A DNA stretch of 34,833 nucleotides from contig NZ_JAMLFX010000002.1 of NCBI RefSeq assembly GCF_023634765.1, positions 108,681 to 143,513 on the forward strand, given 5' to 3'. This document shows positions 25,436 to 33,000 of this stretch, piece after piece. The position numbers and the translations under genes are program-made. The stretch is from Pseudomonas sp. AKS31. GTDB lineage: Bacteria > Pseudomonadota > Gammaproteobacteria > Pseudomonadales > Pseudomonadaceae. Under the pieces are notes generated by a model that saw nothing but the letters and a program-made list of their open reading frames with translations, searched no databases and was not told where the DNA came from. Each line of letters begins with the position of its first letter. The first letter of the stretch is position 1.

Positions 25436-26458
25436 ATGAAATCTATTCTCTGTTTGTTGATTGCGGCCGGTTTCGGCGCGCTGTTGCAGTTCGAAGGCGT
25501 TCCCCACGGCCTGCTGTTGGGGTCGATTGTCGTCACCGCATTGTTCGCCAGTAAAACCGGTATCGCGCCGGCAACGCCTTATGGACTGGGCTACATCCAG
25601 GTCACGCTGGGCATCGCCACCGGGCTGATGTTCGAAGCGTGGGACAGCGAGACGGCTTCGACGATGTTGCCTAGCCTCGGCGTATTGCTGATTTGCCTGA
25701 CAGTGCAGATCGCGTTGGCCGGATGGTGGCTGACGCGCGGTGCAGGCTGGAATCGTACTGATGCGCTGTTGGCGGTTTATCCCGGCGCATTGGCAGCGGT
25801 GTTCGATTTACTCGAGTCGGAGAAAGCGTCAAGCAAGGTCATCATCGTGCATCTGATGCGCTTGCTGCTGATCACGGTACTGGTGAGTTTCCTGATTCCC
25901 GGCCAGGCGGCTGCGGTGGCGGTTGCCGATGGTGATCCTTTAACGACAGGCATGGCGCTGACTGCGTTTTCGGTCATCGCGCTGAGCGTGCTGCTCGGGC
26001 GCTTGCTGCTGGTGATCGGCGTACCGGCGCCGTTCATGCTCACCGCGATCATCATCACTGCCGTGTTCGTCAAATCGGGATGGCTGCACGGTTTTCACAT
26101 GCCGGACTGGAGTTTGAATCTCGCGGCACTGATTCTCGGTGTGCGGATCGGCTCAAGGTTTCAGGGGCTTGGCTTTGCGGAGCTTGGGCGTCACGGTCGT
26201 ACGGCATTGGTCTCGGTCGGTTTGATGATCGTGGTGGCGGCGGTGTTTGCTGAAGTCGCGGCACGTTGGTTGGGCAGTGATCCGCTGTCGTTGTGGCTGG
26301 CGTATATGCCGGGGGCGATTGAGACGATTGCGATTGTCGCGTTTGGTGGCGGGCTGAATGTGGTGTTTATCTTGACTCATCATTTGAGCCGGATGGTGTT
26401 GCTGCACTTTGCGCCGGCGTTGTTGGTGCAGGTGCGGCGGGCACGCGAAGAAGCCTGA
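25436..26458 (+). CDS. AbrB-family membrane protein (putative transporter)
   Basis: The 340-residue protein has about ten hydrophobic segments in two similar halves. It opens with MKSILCLLIAAGFGALLQFE and contains LLAVYPGALAAVFDLLESEK and, in the second half, WLAYMPGAIETIAIVAFGGG. The paired PGA-[LI]-x motifs are the hallmark of the AbrB family (historically named ammonia monooxygenase regulator), which look like inner-membrane transporters. The substrate is unknown. ATG 25436 follows GGAAGG. It is not the DNA-binding AbrB of Bacillus. Confidence 0.9.
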   Translation: MKSILCLLIAAGFGALLQFEGVPHGLLLGSIVVTALFASKTGIAPATPYGLGYIQVTLGIATGLMFEAWDSETASTMLPSLGVLLICLTVQIALAGWWLTRGAGWNRTDALLAVYPGALAAVFDLLESEKASSKVIIVHLMRLLLITVLVSFLIPGQAAAVAVADGDPLTTGMALTAFSVIALSVLLGRLLLVIGVPAPFMLTAIIITAVFVKSGWLHGFHMPDWSLNLAALILGVRIGSRFQGLGFAELGRHGRTALVSVGLMIVVAAVFAEVAARWLGSDPLSLWLAYMPGAIETIAIVAFGGGLNVVFILTHHLSRMVLLHFAPALLVQVRRAREEA

Positions 26459-26506
26459 CCGGAGCTACTGATGCCTGCATGTTGCGGCGTGTCAGTTAGA
26501 TCCATC

Positions 26507-26898
26507 CCCCTCACCCCAGCCCTCTCCCCCAAGGGGGGCGAGGGGGAAGGGAGCCGATCTCGGTGTCTTTCAAAAGCTGAGTTCAACTCGAGATATCAGG
26601 TCGGCGTAGCTCGAAAAAACGACTCGGTCAGTCCCCTCTCTCCCAAGTGGGCGAGGGGGAAAGGGAGCCGATTGTGGGCTGTTCAAAACTTGAGTTCGGC
26701 TCGATATCCCAGGTCGGCGTAACTCGAAAAAACAACTCGGTCAGTCCCCTCTCTCCAGGAGGACGAGGGGGAAGGGAGCCGATCTCGGTGCCTTTCAAAA
26801 GCTGAGTTCAGCTCGAGATATCAGGTCGGCGTAGCTCGAAAAAACAACTCGGTCAGTCCTCTCTCCCTCTGGGAGAGGGTTAGGGTGAGGGGCTTTTG
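26507..26898. repeat. CCCTCACCC-end element with three tandem core units
   Basis: Outer ends CCCCCTCACCCCAGCCCTCT and GAGAGGGTTAGGGTGAGGGG are inverted. Inside, a unit beginning GAGCCGAT and running through CAGGTCGGCGTAGCTCGAAA to TCGGTCAGTCC is repeated at 26551, 26665 and 26776, periods 114 and 111 bases. Units one and three are nearly identical, and unit two is more diverged. This fills the 461-base gap 26459-26919. No gene was seen, and short frames through it are repeat translations. Confidence 0.92.
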
Positions 26899-26919
26899 CT
26901 CTGCGAGGTCGATGCGGCA

Positions 26920-27696
26920 CTAGCGGATGTGTGCGTCGAAGCCTTCGCTATCCGGCGCGATATCGCTCTTCAAGGTCAAAGCAGGAATCTCATACTCCCC
27001 ACCATTCTGCTGCCGAAACCCAATCGGCCGTGCACTCCACAGCTCATCCAGCCGCCGCCCCAGCTCATCACAAGTCTCGGCATACCGCGCCGCATCCATC
27101 CGACTGGTCCGATACACCACAAACGGCGGCACCACTTCGAAACCTGGGTAATACAGAATCCCGTGCTGTATCGGAAACAGCAAATCATCCATCGGCCCAT
27201 TGATCCCGCGCGGCGCATAGTGCGATTCCCAGCCGCCAGTGGTAACCATCAACATCGCCCGTTTGCCTTTCATTTTCCCTTCGCCATAACGCTCGCCCCA
27301 ACGGCTGTCGGAGTGTTCGCCGACGCCATAGGCAAACCCGTAGGCGTATACGCGATCGACCCAGCCTTTGAGAATGGCGGGCATGGTGAACCACCACAGC
27401 GGAAACTGCAGGATCAGCGCGTCAGCCCACAGCAGTTTCTCCTGCTCACGGGCGATGTCGGCGGCCTGAATGCCTTCGGCGTACGCGACTTTCGAGTCGA
27501 GGGAGGCGTGGAACGGTTTCGTCGCATCGCGCTGCGGGGCGTCGTCGGTGTCTAGGGTGGCTTTCCAGTTCATCGCGTAGAGGTCGGAGACCTGCACGGA
27601 GTGGCCGGCGGCTTGCAGGCGCTGGACGCTGAAGTCGCGCAGCGAGCCGTTGAGGGACGTTGGTTCAGGATGGGCGTAGACCAGTAATACGTTCAT
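26920..27696 (-). CDS. NAD(P)H:quinone oxidoreductase, flavodoxin-like fold
   Basis: The 258-residue protein starts MNVLLVYAHPEPTSLNGSLR, the FMN/FAD phosphate-binding loop of the NQO1/MdaB/Kef-accessory family. It continues with WADALILQFPLWWFTMPAIL, GWVDRVYAYGFAYG and the MVTTGGWESHYAPRG flavin-ring loop. Such enzymes reduce quinones or nitro compounds by two electrons in the cytosol. The gene is divergent from a LysR regulator 85 bases away, a layout in which the regulator usually controls the neighbour. Length fits NQO1-like members. Confidence 0.92.
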   Translation of the reverse strand: MNVLLVYAHPEPTSLNGSLRDFSVQRLQAAGHSVQVSDLYAMNWKATLDTDDAPQRDATKPFHASLDSKVAYAEGIQAADIAREQEKLLWADALILQFPLWWFTMPAILKGWVDRVYAYGFAYGVGEHSDSRWGERYGEGKMKGKRAMLMVTTGGWESHYAPRGINGPMDDLLFPIQHGILYYPGFEVVPPFVVYRTSRMDAARYAETCDELGRRLDELWSARPIGFRQQNGGEYEIPALTLKSDIAPDSEGFDAHIR

Positions 27697-27781
27697 GTTG
27701 AAGCTCCGTTGGCTGAGTGACTGCAGGATCGGCGTTCAACAGGTATATTGGAAATGAATGTCTGATATGTCTGGTATAGCC
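27697..27781. promoter_or_regulatory. Divergent control region of quinone reductase and LysR gene
   Basis: The short AT-rich interval contains GTATATTGGAAATG and CTGATATGTCTGGTATAG, with ATAT/GTATA halves spaced like T-N11-A LysR sites. Both promoters must fit here, so binding by the LysR protein would affect both genes. The site assignment is by position and composition only. Confidence 0.35.
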
Positions 27782-28675
27782 ATGAATAATTTGAGACGGC
27801 TGGATATCAATCTGCTGCTGACCCTCGATGTGTTGCTGGCGGAGCACAACGTCACCCGAGCGGCGCAGCGTCTGAATCTGTCGCAGCCTTCGGTGAGTGT
27901 GCATCTGGCCAAGTTGCGCGACATCTTTGGCGATCCGCTGCTGTTGCCCGGACCGCGTGGCATGCGCCCGACGGCACGCGCCGATGAACTGCGAGAGCCG
28001 TTGCGCGAAGCACTTGAGGCGTTGGAAAGGGCGGTGGCGCCGGCCAGTGCGTTCGACCCGGCGCAGGCGACGCACACCTGGAAAATCGCCGCGACCGATT
28101 ACGGCGAGTCGACGGTGGTGCTGCCGGCCCTGAGCCGCTTGCGTGAACAGGCACCGGGCACGCGTCTGGCGGTGATCGATCTGACCCCTGCGCATCTTGT
28201 CAAACAGGCCGAGCAGGGTGTGTTCGATCTGGCGCTGCACATCAGCGAAGACGCGCCGCCGGAGTTGCACCTCCGACCGCTGTTCACCGAGCGTTATGTG
28301 CTGGCGGGTCGAGTCGGCCATCCCGGATTAAAGTCTGCGCCCACGCGCAAACAATTCTGCACGCTTGAGCACGTGATGGTGTCGCGCGAGGGTGGGGGCT
28401 TTTTCGGGGTGACCGACCGTGCGCTTGCCGATGTCGGGCTGATGAGAAAAGTGGTGTTATCGGTGCCGCACTTTCTGATGGCGATGTCGGTGTTGGCCAG
28501 CACCGATCTGGTGGCGATGCTGCCGTCACGCCTGGTGCGCGGCAACCCGGCCTTGCAAGTGGTCGACGCGCCGCTGGAAGTACCAGGCTACGAGATGGCG
28601 ATGTTCTGGGGTGAACGTTCGCACCGCGATCCGGCGCACAAATGGTTGCGCGAGCAATTGCTGGCGTCGGTCTGA
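27782..28675 (+). CDS. LysR-family transcriptional regulator
   Basis: From ATG 27782 (MNNLRRLDINLLLTLDVLLA) the protein has 297 residues. The winged helix-turn-helix is clear: HNVTRAAQRLNLSQPSVSVH then LAKLRDIFGDPLL. A periplasmic-binding-protein-like effector domain follows from about residue 90. An in-frame ATG at 27758 would add eight residues, and neither start has a strong ribosome site. The divergent quinone reductase gene is the likely target. The effector is unknown. The sequence is of the NodD-like branch by its DINLL start. Confidence 0.93.
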   Translation: MNNLRRLDINLLLTLDVLLAEHNVTRAAQRLNLSQPSVSVHLAKLRDIFGDPLLLPGPRGMRPTARADELREPLREALEALERAVAPASAFDPAQATHTWKIAATDYGESTVVLPALSRLREQAPGTRLAVIDLTPAHLVKQAEQGVFDLALHISEDAPPELHLRPLFTERYVLAGRVGHPGLKSAPTRKQFCTLEHVMVSREGGGFFGVTDRALADVGLMRKVVLSVPHFLMAMSVLASTDLVAMLPSRLVRGNPALQVVDAPLEVPGYEMAMFWGERSHRDPAHKWLREQLLASV

Positions 28676-28682
28676 GGCGCTG

Positions 28683-28751
28683 TCAGGCGTGGCCCAGGGC
28701 AATCGCAAACGACACGACGATCATGCACGCAAACGCAAAATTGAGATTCAT
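28683..28751 (-). CDS. Possible 22-residue single-TM peptide
   Basis: ATG 28751 opens a 22-codon frame starting MNLNFAFACMIVVSFAIALG, almost entirely hydrophobic, ending in TGA at 28683. AGGA lies eleven bases upstream, a mediocre ribosome site. It lies alone between the convergent LysR end and the DeoR gene. Its length is compatible with one membrane pass. It could be a true small membrane peptide or chance. Confidence 0.3.
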   Translation of the reverse strand: MNLNFAFACMIVVSFAIALGHA

Positions 28752-28930
28752 GAGGTGTTCATCCTGAGCCTTTTGGAAGTGCGGCCATTCTGAACAGGTT
28801 GAAAGCAAAGAAAAAATTCGCCTTGTCGATTCCAATGATCGAAACGATTGATACCCCGTTGGTTTGTGTTTGCTCAGAGCTTTGGCTAAGCTCGCTAAAC
28901 CTGCAACTACAAGCACAAACAGGCATAACC

Positions 28931-29716
28931 ATGCACGACCATTCCGCAGCTGAACTGCCATCCCTGCGTCGACAGAAAATCCTTTTGCTTCTCGAACGTG
29001 ACGGCAAAGTTATGGCGTCCGAGTTGAGTCAGCACTTCGCAGTCTCCGAAGACACCATCCGCCGCGACCTCGCCGAACTGGACACTGCCGGGCTGGTGCA
29101 GCGTGTCCACGGCGGCGCGTTGCCGCGTCCGAAAGATTCCGGCAAGGACTACTTCACCCGGCTGGACGAGACGGATGAGGTCAAGGTTCGTTTGGCGCAA
29201 CGGGCGGCGCAGGAAGTTGAAGACGGGCAGATTGTGCTGTTCGATTCCGGCTCGACCACGTTGCAGGTGGCGCGCTCGTTGCGTGCAGATATCAGCATCA
29301 CGGCAGTGACCGCTTCGCCGATGACGGCGATTGCCCTGTCTGAATTCAAGGGTGTGAAAGTGATTCTCGCTGGCGGCCAGCTGAACCCGCGAACGATGAC
29401 GGCGGGTGGGCATGAGGCGCTGCGTTTGCTCGCGGGGATCAAGGCGGATCTGGCGATTACTGGCGTGTGTGCGATTCATCCGGAGGTGGGGATCACCTCG
29501 CTGCATTTCGATGAAGTGCCGGTGAAGCAGGCGATGCTCGATGGCGCCACGCGGGTGATTGCGGTGACCACGGCGGATAAGTTGGGGGCGGTGGAGCCGT
29601 TTGTGGTGGCGCCGTGTTCGCGCCTGCATACGCTGATTACCGAGCGGCATGTGGCGTCGGGGAGTGTCGAGGATTATCGGCGGTTGGGGATTGTGGTGGA
29701 GCAGTTGGCGGATTGA
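28931..29716 (+). CDS. DeoR-family transcriptional regulator
   Basis: ATG 28931 gives 261 residues, the family's usual size. The frame opens at 28799, but the extra residues have no family match. The DeoR helix-turn-helix is seen as ASELSQHFAVSEDTIRRDLA followed by GLVQRVHGGALPR. The DeoRC sugar-phosphate sensor domain has IVLFDSGSTTLQVARSL, LAGGQLNPRTMTAGG and ITGVCAIHPEVGIT. Such regulators usually repress carbohydrate genes in response to a phosphorylated sugar. No sugar operon is adjacent in the window, so its target is unclear. Confidence 0.93.
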   Translation: MHDHSAAELPSLRRQKILLLLERDGKVMASELSQHFAVSEDTIRRDLAELDTAGLVQRVHGGALPRPKDSGKDYFTRLDETDEVKVRLAQRAAQEVEDGQIVLFDSGSTTLQVARSLRADISITAVTASPMTAIALSEFKGVKVILAGGQLNPRTMTAGGHEALRLLAGIKADLAITGVCAIHPEVGITSLHFDEVPVKQAMLDGATRVIAVTTADKLGAVEPFVVAPCSRLHTLITERHVASGSVEDYRRLGIVVEQLAD

Positions 29717-29735
29717 GGTTTTGTGGTGGAGCTGA

Positions 29736-29839
29736 TGGCCTCATCGCTGGCAAGCCAGCTCCCACAGGTTTTTGCGGTGTACATGAAATTTGGGTACGCC
29801 ACGGACACTGTGGGAGCTGGCTTGCCAGCGATGGGGTCA
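29736..29839. repeat. REPIN between convergent genes
   Basis: Inverted REP units at 29737-29770 and 29807-29839 share GGGAGCTGGCTTGCCAGC. They fill the gap between the deoR-type gene and the convergent oxidase gene and may serve as a transcription barrier there. Confidence 0.9.
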
Positions 29840-29856
29840 GCAGGATCAACACAGGC

Positions 29857-31140
29857 TTAGCGAAGTCGCTCAAGCATCTGGTAATACCACATCCCCGCCG
29901 CCAGCAACGGGTTGCCGAGCAAATCCCCCATCGGCACGCGAATGTGCTGGCACTGGGCAAACGTGTCGAACTGCTCCATTTGCCCGGTGATCGCGCGGCT
30001 CATGATTTCGCCCATGATGTGGGTGGTCGCGATGCCGTGCCCCGAGTAACCCTGGCAATACCAGACGTTGTCCGAGAGCTTGCCCAGTTGCGGGATGCGG
30101 TTGATGACGATGCCCATCGCGCAGCTCCACTGGTAATCGATCTGCACGCCTTTGAGCGCCGGGAATGTCTGCTCGATGCACGGGCGCAGTTCGGCGGCGA
30201 TGTCCCGTGAATCCTTGCCGCTGTAGTTGGCGCCGCCACCGAACAACAAGCGGCCGTCTGCGGTGAGGCGGTAGTAGTCGAGGACGAAACGGCAGTCGTA
30301 CACCGCAAGGTCTTCGGGGTTGATCTGTTTTGCCAGATCGCCCAGTGGCGCGGTGGTGACGATGCCGCCCATGGCCGGGAAAATCTTGCCCTTGAGCTGA
30401 CCCGGTTCGAGCTTGTGGTAGACGTCGCCGGCGAGCATTACTTGATTAGCGTCGATCTGTCCGTGAGCCGTGCGCACACCCGGCGTAGCGCCGTGAATGA
30501 TCTCCAGCACTTCGCTGTTTTCGAAGATCAGCGCACCGAGACTTTCCGCCGCTCGCGCTTCACCGATGCACAGGTTGAGCGGGTGCAAATGCATGTTGCG
30601 CGTATTCTTGATTGCGCCGTGGTAGAGGTCGCTTTGCAGCAGATCACGCACCTGACTGCGGTCGAGCAGGCTGACTTCATCGCCTAATCCGCGCCGTACG
30701 GCCTCTTCATAATCCTTACGCAAGTCGGTCATATGACTGGGCTTGTACGCGGCGTGCAAATGGCCGTGTTTGAGGTCGCACTGAATGGCGTATTTCTCGA
30801 CGCGTTGCTGGATGATTTCATGCCCGCGCCAGCGCAGGTGCCAGATGAAATCATCGACGTCATCGCCGAGTTTCGCGCGCATCTGTTTGCGCATCGCACC
30901 GTCGCCGGAAAGGCTGCCGGTGACCTGACCGCCGTTGCGCCCGGTGGCGCCCCAGCCGATCTTGTGGCTTTCGACGATGGCGACTTTCAGGCCTTTTTCG
31001 GCGAGTTCGACAGCGGTGGCGACGCCGGTGAAACCGCCGCCGATAATCACCACGTCGACCTTGTGCCGGCCTTGCAGGGTCGGGTAGTTGGTGTCTTGGT
31101 TAAGGGTGGCGGTGTAGTAGGAATTGCAGCGTTCGGTCAT
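29857..31140 (-). CDS. FAD-dependent amine oxidase, second PuuB/OrdL-like paralog
   Basis: From ATG 31140 (MTERCNSYYTATLNQDTNYP) the protein has 427 residues. It has FAD motif VVIIGGGFTGVATAVELAEK, then GWGATGRNGGQVTGSLSGDG, and the C-terminal block WYCQGYSGHGIATTHIMGEI. It is the same length as the PuuB at 17836 and shares its layout, but clearly differs in sequence. It probably oxidises a gamma-glutamylated amine. The substrate may not be putrescine. It follows the second synthetase gene by 87 bases, with a perfect hairpin between them. Confidence 0.92.
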   Translation of the reverse strand: MTERCNSYYTATLNQDTNYPTLQGRHKVDVVIIGGGFTGVATAVELAEKGLKVAIVESHKIGWGATGRNGGQVTGSLSGDGAMRKQMRAKLGDDVDDFIWHLRWRGHEIIQQRVEKYAIQCDLKHGHLHAAYKPSHMTDLRKDYEEAVRRGLGDEVSLLDRSQVRDLLQSDLYHGAIKNTRNMHLHPLNLCIGEARAAESLGALIFENSEVLEIIHGATPGVRTAHGQIDANQVMLAGDVYHKLEPGQLKGKIFPAMGGIVTTAPLGDLAKQINPEDLAVYDCRFVLDYYRLTADGRLLFGGGANYSGKDSRDIAAELRPCIEQTFPALKGVQIDYQWSCAMGIVINRIPQLGKLSDNVWYCQGYSGHGIATTHIMGEIMSRAITGQMEQFDTFAQCQHIRVPMGDLLGNPLLAAGMWYYQMLERLR

Positions 31141-31180
31141 GTCAGTGTCCACACAAAATTCGGGAGTCGGAGTGCAATCC

Positions 31181-31212
31181 CCTGTGGGAGCGAGCAAGCT
31201 CGCTCCCACAGG
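31181..31212. repeat. Perfect 15-bp palindrome hairpin between synthetase and oxidase genes
   Basis: CCTGTGGGAGCGAGC-AA-GCTCGCTCCCACAGG is an exact inverted repeat. It is a REP relative whose two arms are from one class. It lies between the synthetase stop (31228) and oxidase ATG (31140), so it would form in the shared mRNA, where it may stabilise the RNA or reduce read-through. No T-run follows. Confidence 0.9.
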
Positions 31213-31227
31213 TTCGGTGTCGGATCG

Positions 31228-32592
31228 TTAAGCCTCGGTGAGATACCACCGCCAATCCTGCTCACCCACCTCGGCCATGAACTGCCGGTACTCGGCACGT
31301 TTCACCGCCAGATACACCCCGAGAAATTCCTGCCCCAAGGCATCCCGCGCCCACACCGAATTTTCCAGCGCCTGCAGCGAGGTCAGCCAATCCGTCGGCA
31401 ACAATTCCTTCGCCTGCGCGTAGCCATTGCCTTCAACCGGCGCGCCCGGGTCGAGGTCTTCACGAATGCCGCGATGAATCCCGGCAAGGATCGCCGCCGC
31501 GGCCAGATACGGGTTGGCATCGGCGCCGCAGATGCGGTGTTCGATGTGCCGGGTGTTGGCCGGGCCACCGGGCACGCGCAGGCTCACGGTGCGGTTGTCG
31601 ACGCCCCATGTCGGCGCCAGCGGCGCGTAGCTGTTGGCCTGAAAGCGTCGGTACGAGTTGGCGTTCGGGCAGAACAGCAACAACGAGTCGAGCAGCGAGG
31701 CAAGCATGCCGCCAATCGCCGTGCGCAGCAGCGGAGTGCCGGCCGGGTCTTCCGAGGCGAACAGATTGTGTCCCGCGCCATCGGCCAGACTCACATGCAT
31801 GTGCATGCCGGTGCCGGCCAGATCATCGAACGGCTTGGCCATGAACGTTGCCTGCATGCCGTGCTGATGGGCGATGGCTTTGACCAGACGTTTGTAGCGC
31901 ACGGCCTGATCCATCGCCTCCAGCGCATCACCGTGTTCAAGGGTGATTTCCACCTGGCCCGGGGCGTATTCGGAAATCGCCGTGCGCGCCGGAATGCCGT
32001 GCAGTTTGCAGGCGCTGTAGAGGTCGGCGAGGAACGGTTCGATCTGCTCCAGCTCACGCAAACCATAAACCTGGGTGTGTCGCGGTCGGCCACCATCAGC
32101 GTCCAGTGCCGGTTGCGGGCGGCCGTTGTGATCGCGTTTGGCGTCGAGCAGATAGAACTCCAGTTCGCAGGCCATCACCGGGTGATAACCCTCAGCCTTG
32201 AGGCCGTCGATCACCTTGATCAGCAAGTGTCGCGGGTCGGCGATGCTCGCGGGCATGCCTTCGGTCGGGTGCATGCTGACCTGCACGGCGGCAGTTGGAA
32301 TCTTGCGCCACGGCAGGCGCACCAGACTGCCTTCCAGCGGATAGGCGCGGCAGTCGATATCGCCGACGTCCCAGACCAGGCCGGAGTTCTCGACGTCTTC
32401 ACCCTGCACGGTCAGACCGAGAATGGTGCTCGGTAGCGGGCGACCGCTTTGGTACACGGCGAGCAGTTCTTCGCGGTGCAACAGCTTGCCGCGTGGCACG
32501 CCGTTGGCGTCGAGGATGAACAACTCGATCATGTCGATATCGGGGTTCTGTTCAAGGAACAGGCGTGCGTCTTCGATGGCTGCGAATTTCAT
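31228..32592 (-). CDS. Gamma-glutamyl-amine synthetase, second PuuA-like paralog (glutamine synthetase family)
   Basis: From ATG 32592 (MKFAAIEDARLFLEQNPDID) the protein has 454 residues. Glutamine-synthetase landmarks are ACELEFYLLDAK, GTGMHMHVSLADG, NANSYRRFQ and NRTVSLRVPGGP. The sequence is PuuA-like but diverged from the one at 14651. It joins glutamate to an amine using ATP in the cytoplasm. Paired with the oxidase downstream it forms a second gamma-glutamylation route, but no dehydrogenase or hydrolase is adjacent. GTG 32601 is an alternative start. A 29-codon ORF lies upstream. Confidence 0.9.
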   Translation of the reverse strand: MKFAAIEDARLFLEQNPDIDMIELFILDANGVPRGKLLHREELLAVYQSGRPLPSTILGLTVQGEDVENSGLVWDVGDIDCRAYPLEGSLVRLPWRKIPTAAVQVSMHPTEGMPASIADPRHLLIKVIDGLKAEGYHPVMACELEFYLLDAKRDHNGRPQPALDADGGRPRHTQVYGLRELEQIEPFLADLYSACKLHGIPARTAISEYAPGQVEITLEHGDALEAMDQAVRYKRLVKAIAHQHGMQATFMAKPFDDLAGTGMHMHVSLADGAGHNLFASEDPAGTPLLRTAIGGMLASLLDSLLLFCPNANSYRRFQANSYAPLAPTWGVDNRTVSLRVPGGPANTRHIEHRICGADANPYLAAAAILAGIHRGIREDLDPGAPVEGNGYAQAKELLPTDWLTSLQALENSVWARDALGQEFLGVYLAVKRAEYRQFMAEVGEQDWRWYLTEA

Positions 32593-32721
32593 AACGATCA
32601 CTCACGATGGCGCCGCACAGGCGCGCAGATTCGGGCCGGACACGACGCGGCAAAAAGGCGTGGGTGTCCTGGCAGGGATATCAAGAAGTAGGGGACTGTC
32701 GCGGTTCTTTAACGGACGCGA

Positions 32722-32811
32722 TCAGACAGGCAGAGAGATATCCGGCGGGCGTGCGGAGTGACGCAGCTTGGAACGGCGCAGGGCCATGGGGAGATTGACG
32801 ATACGATTCAT
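32722..32811 (-). CDS. Possible 29-residue leader peptide upstream of the second synthetase gene
   Basis: ATG 32811 with AGGGG seven bases upstream opens a 29-codon frame, beginning MNRIVNLPMALRRSKLRH and ending SLPV then TGA. It is rich in Arg and Pro and has no signal or membrane segment. The stop is 129 bases before the synthetase ATG, in the same direction. The remaining gap 32602-33000 has no other gene. It contains small hairpins at about 32892-32908 (TTTCCG/CGGAAA) and 32915-32937 (GGTGGCGGG/CCCGCCGACC). It may be a regulatory leader or a small protein. The evidence is the strong ribosome site only. Confidence 0.45.
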   Translation of the reverse strand: MNRIVNLPMALRRSKLRHSARPPDISLPV

Positions 32812-33000
32812 ACGCAGCCCCTGTGAGAGAGGGCGCGCAGGGCAGAGACGTTCAACGATTCTGGTTGTTGTGGTGACGTACTCATAACGCGTGTTTCCGT
32901 TGGCGGAAAACGTCGGTGGCGGGCTGACCCGCCGACCGGTGTGCCCGGATAGTAAGGGGGAATTCCCGGGCGTGTAAACGGGAGATTCGCAGGCCAGGGG

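Noticed and set aside
26459..26919. Tandem repeats with about 111-114-base period considered as a CRISPR array
   Set aside because: The units are long and contiguous with no unique spacers between short repeats, and there are no cas genes.
30733..32436. 567-codon plus-strand ORF opposite the second oxidase and synthetase
   Set aside because: It is a shadow crossing two real genes and the hairpin between them. No family resemblance.
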